Shown: positions 4,957 to 5,991 of the stretch, piece by piece
Numbering within the stretch: the first letter of the stretch is position 1
Layout: every line of letters begins with the position of its first letter
Notes under the pieces: generated by a model
Told to the model about the DNA's origin: nothing
Database searches by the model: none
Seen by the model: the letters and a program-made list of their open reading frames with translations, nothing else
Source: Acidimicrobiia bacterium
GTDB lineage: Bacteria > Actinomycetota > Acidimicrobiia > IMCC26256 > BP-133
Direction: 5' to 3'
Length of the DNA: 5,991 bases
NCBI GenBank assembly: GCA_025923175.1
Contig: JAICGL010000281.1
Coordinates: 1-5,991 of the forward strand
Program-made: the position numbers and the translations under genes

Positions 4957-5991
4957 CGGGGCTGTTGAGGGCCCGCTGGCTCGGGCGTGTCCCGTATCGG
5001 GAGGCTCTGAGCCTGCAGCAAGCTCTTCACGGTGGCGCGGCGGATGACTACTTGCTGCTGCTCGAGCATCCGCACGTCTACACGCTCGGCCGGCAGGCCG
5101 ACATGGCGCACCTGCTGGTGCCGCCGGCCGATGTCGGCGCCGATCTCGAACCGGCCGACCGGGGCGGCGACGTCACGTATCACGGTCCGGGCCAGCTCGT
5201 CGGCTATCCCATCGTGACGCTGCCCGAGTGGCGGGACGGGCTGCGCGACGTCGTGCAGTACGTCCGCCGCCTCGAAGCGGTGCTGATCGCCGCACTCGCC
5301 GATCTCGGGATCGAGGCCGGCGTGGAGAAAGGCCTGACCGGTGTGTGGGCGCCGACGCCGTCCGGTGCGGCGGAGAAGATCGCCGCCATCGGGGTCAAGG
5401 TGACGCGGGGCCGCACCATGCACGGCTTCGCCCTCAACGTCGATCCCGACCTCGCGATGTTCGGCCACATCGTTCCCTGTGGGATCCGCGACCGCAGCGT
5501 GACGTCGATGACCCGGATTCTCGGCCGGCCCGTCGACATGCGCACCGTGGTCGACACGGTCGTCGCCCGCTTCGCCGAAGAGTTCGCCCCCGGCGCCGAG
5601 GTCGAACGCCAGGACGTGGTCTGGCAGGAACGGTCGAGCGACCTTTCCGCCTTCACCCTCCAGGCTTCCTCAAACCGGCGTACTTCACCGCGGGATGAGC
5701 GCGGTGAGGAACGCCAGAACGGCGGCGTGGCGGAACCGACCGCAGAAGAGCCGAACCGGCGTTCCTCACCGCGGGATGAGCGCGGGGAGGAACGCCAGTT
5801 TGTCGAGGCGGGGCGGCGGACGACTGCGTCCGGGGCGACACCGGTCCGGCTGATCCGGCGGCGGGAGGAGGCCGGGGTCACCGAGGCGGTCGAGGGCCGG
5901 CGGCCGGAGTGGATGAAGGTCCGGGCGCGGCTTGGCGGCGGGTACAGCGAGCTCAAGGACCTCATGCGCGGCCTCGAGCTCAACACGGTCT
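4953..5991 (+). CDS. lipB: octanoyltransferase LipB fused in frame to lipoyl synthase LipA (3' end beyond window)
   Basis: LipB moves octanoate from acyl carrier protein to the lipoyl lysine of E2; LipA then inserts two sulfurs. Residues 1-~228 form a complete LipB: RGGDVTYHGPGQLVGYPI, lysine K142 in EKIAAIGVKVTRGRTMHG, and catalytic Cys176 in HIVPCGIRDRSVTSM. Both numbers coincide with K142/C176 of the M. tuberculosis enzyme as I recall them, which supports the GTG start at 4953; that start overlaps the E2 stop as GTGA, with GGAG five bases upstream. No stop ends LipB. The frame continues through a ~65-residue Arg/Glu-rich linker containing two copies of a 15-residue peptide encoded by palindromic repeats, and then reads RRPEWMKVRARLGGGYSEL and KDLMRGLELNTV, the conserved LipA lead. 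The radical SAM motif lies past the edge. An internal GTG at 5727 could also start a separate LipA, but its upstream GAGG is poorly spaced. Confidence 0.9.
   Translation, partial: MTGLLRARWLGRVPYREALSLQQALHGGAADDYLLLLEHPHVYTLGRQADMAHLLVPPADVGADLEPADRGGDVTYHGPGQLVGYPIVTLPEWRDGLRDVVQYVRRLEAVLIAALADLGIEAGVEKGLTGVWAPTPSGAAEKIAAIGVKVTRGRTMHGFALNVDPDLAMFGHIVPCGIRDRSVTSMTRILGRPVDMRTVVDTVVARFAEEFAPGAEVERQDVVWQERSSDLSAFTLQASSNRRTSPRDERGEERQNGGVAEPTAEEPNRRSSPRDERGEERQFVEAGRRTTASGATPVRLIRRREEAGVTEAVEGRRPEWMKVRARLGGGYSELKDLMRGLELNTV
5673..5717 (+). repeat. coding palindromic element, copy 1
   Basis: This 45-bp element matches copy 2 at 42 of 45 positions. Within it, 5677-5715 folds as a hairpin: 16-base arms GGCGTACTTCACCGCG and CGCGGTGAGGAACGCC around the loop GGATGAG, with one mismatch and one position that becomes G·U in RNA. 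It lies in frame in the LipB-LipA linker and encodes NRRTSPRDERGEERQ. The right arm is the exact reverse complement of an ideal left arm, so the left arm carries the changes. Confidence 0.9.
5754..5798 (+). repeat. coding palindromic element, copy 2
   Basis: The second copy starts 81 bp (27 codons) after the first, in the same orientation and frame, and encodes NRRSSPRDERGEERQ. Its hairpin spans 5758-5796 with 16-base arms GGCGTTCCTCACCGCG and CGCGGGGAGGAACGCC, one A·G mismatch and the same GGATGAG loop. A 36-bp non-repeated spacer encoding NGGVAEPTAEEP separates the copies. Confidence 0.9.
5838..5991 (+). other. lipA: LipA (lipoyl synthase) N-terminal region within the fused frame
   Basis: The last 51 codons read TPVRLIRRREEAG, then an eight-residue acidic stretch, then GRRPEWMKVRARLGGGYSEL and KDLMRGLELNTV. 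This follows the order seen in actinobacterial LipA N-termini: a basic strand, K/R-P-x-W-hydrophobic-K-x-R-A-R, Y-x-E-L-K, and the (L/H)-x-T-V that precedes the first cysteine motif. LipA is a radical SAM enzyme that sulfurates the octanoyl group placed by LipB. The first ATG in this segment (5913) falls inside the conserved core, so it cannot be the true LipA start. Confidence 0.85.

Noticed and set aside
5673..5798. CRISPR array
   Set aside because: There are only two repeat units. They have a long near-perfect palindrome, lie inside a continuous coding frame, and have no leader or cas genes nearby.
5204..5986. A 260-codon minus-strand frame whose repeated RSSPRSSRGE peptides looked like a repeat protein
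   Set aside because: It is antisense to LipB-LipA. The repeated peptides are the reverse-strand reading of the two palindromic elements.
4953..5991. Pseudogene caused by a frameshift at the lipB end
   Set aside because: Both enzyme parts are intact in the same frame with no internal stop, so there is no sign of decay; a fusion is the simpler reading.

Overview
This is a high-GC bacterial window with many GTG starts and tight gene packing. The gene order lpd – single-lipoyl-domain E2 – lipB – lipA and the GC-rich intergenic hairpins suggest an actinobacterium, possibly of the Acidimicrobiia type. That placement is an inference from gene content; no marker gene here settles it.

Left part (1–1233, minus strand): a thiamine thiazole-branch operon. 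A TPP riboswitch (about 1126–1233) leads straight into thiG. The thiG stop overlaps the GTG start of thiH by four bases, and thiH runs off the left edge after 100 codons. The Shine-Dalgarno of thiG lies inside the 3' end of the riboswitch and its start codon abuts the closing helix, so TPP probably blocks translation.

Middle (1234–1983): a 29-residue single-pass membrane micro-protein (1308–1397, plus) converges on a 111-residue coiled-coil protein with a C-terminal membrane anchor (1456–1791, minus). The 192-bp region before lpd holds a perfect 8-bp GC hairpin and a 6-bp palindrome that could be an operator.

Right part (1984–5991, plus): a lipoate/2-oxo-acid dehydrogenase operon. Lpd (E3) is followed 21 bp later by an E2 acyltransferase with one lipoyl domain. 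The E2 stop overlaps the GTG start of lipB. LipB then reads without a stop into the N-terminal region of LipA, which is cut by the right edge. The operon therefore supplies E2 and E3 together with the enzymes that attach and sulfurate the lipoyl group on E2.

The most unusual feature is the LipB–LipA junction. The two enzymes appear fused in one reading frame, and the linker is built largely from two copies, 81 bp apart, of a 45-bp palindromic repeat. Each copy has near-perfect 16-bp arms around a 7-nt loop and is translated as the same 15-residue peptide. It looks like a REP-like palindromic element that has become protein-coding, possibly linked to the gene fusion itself.
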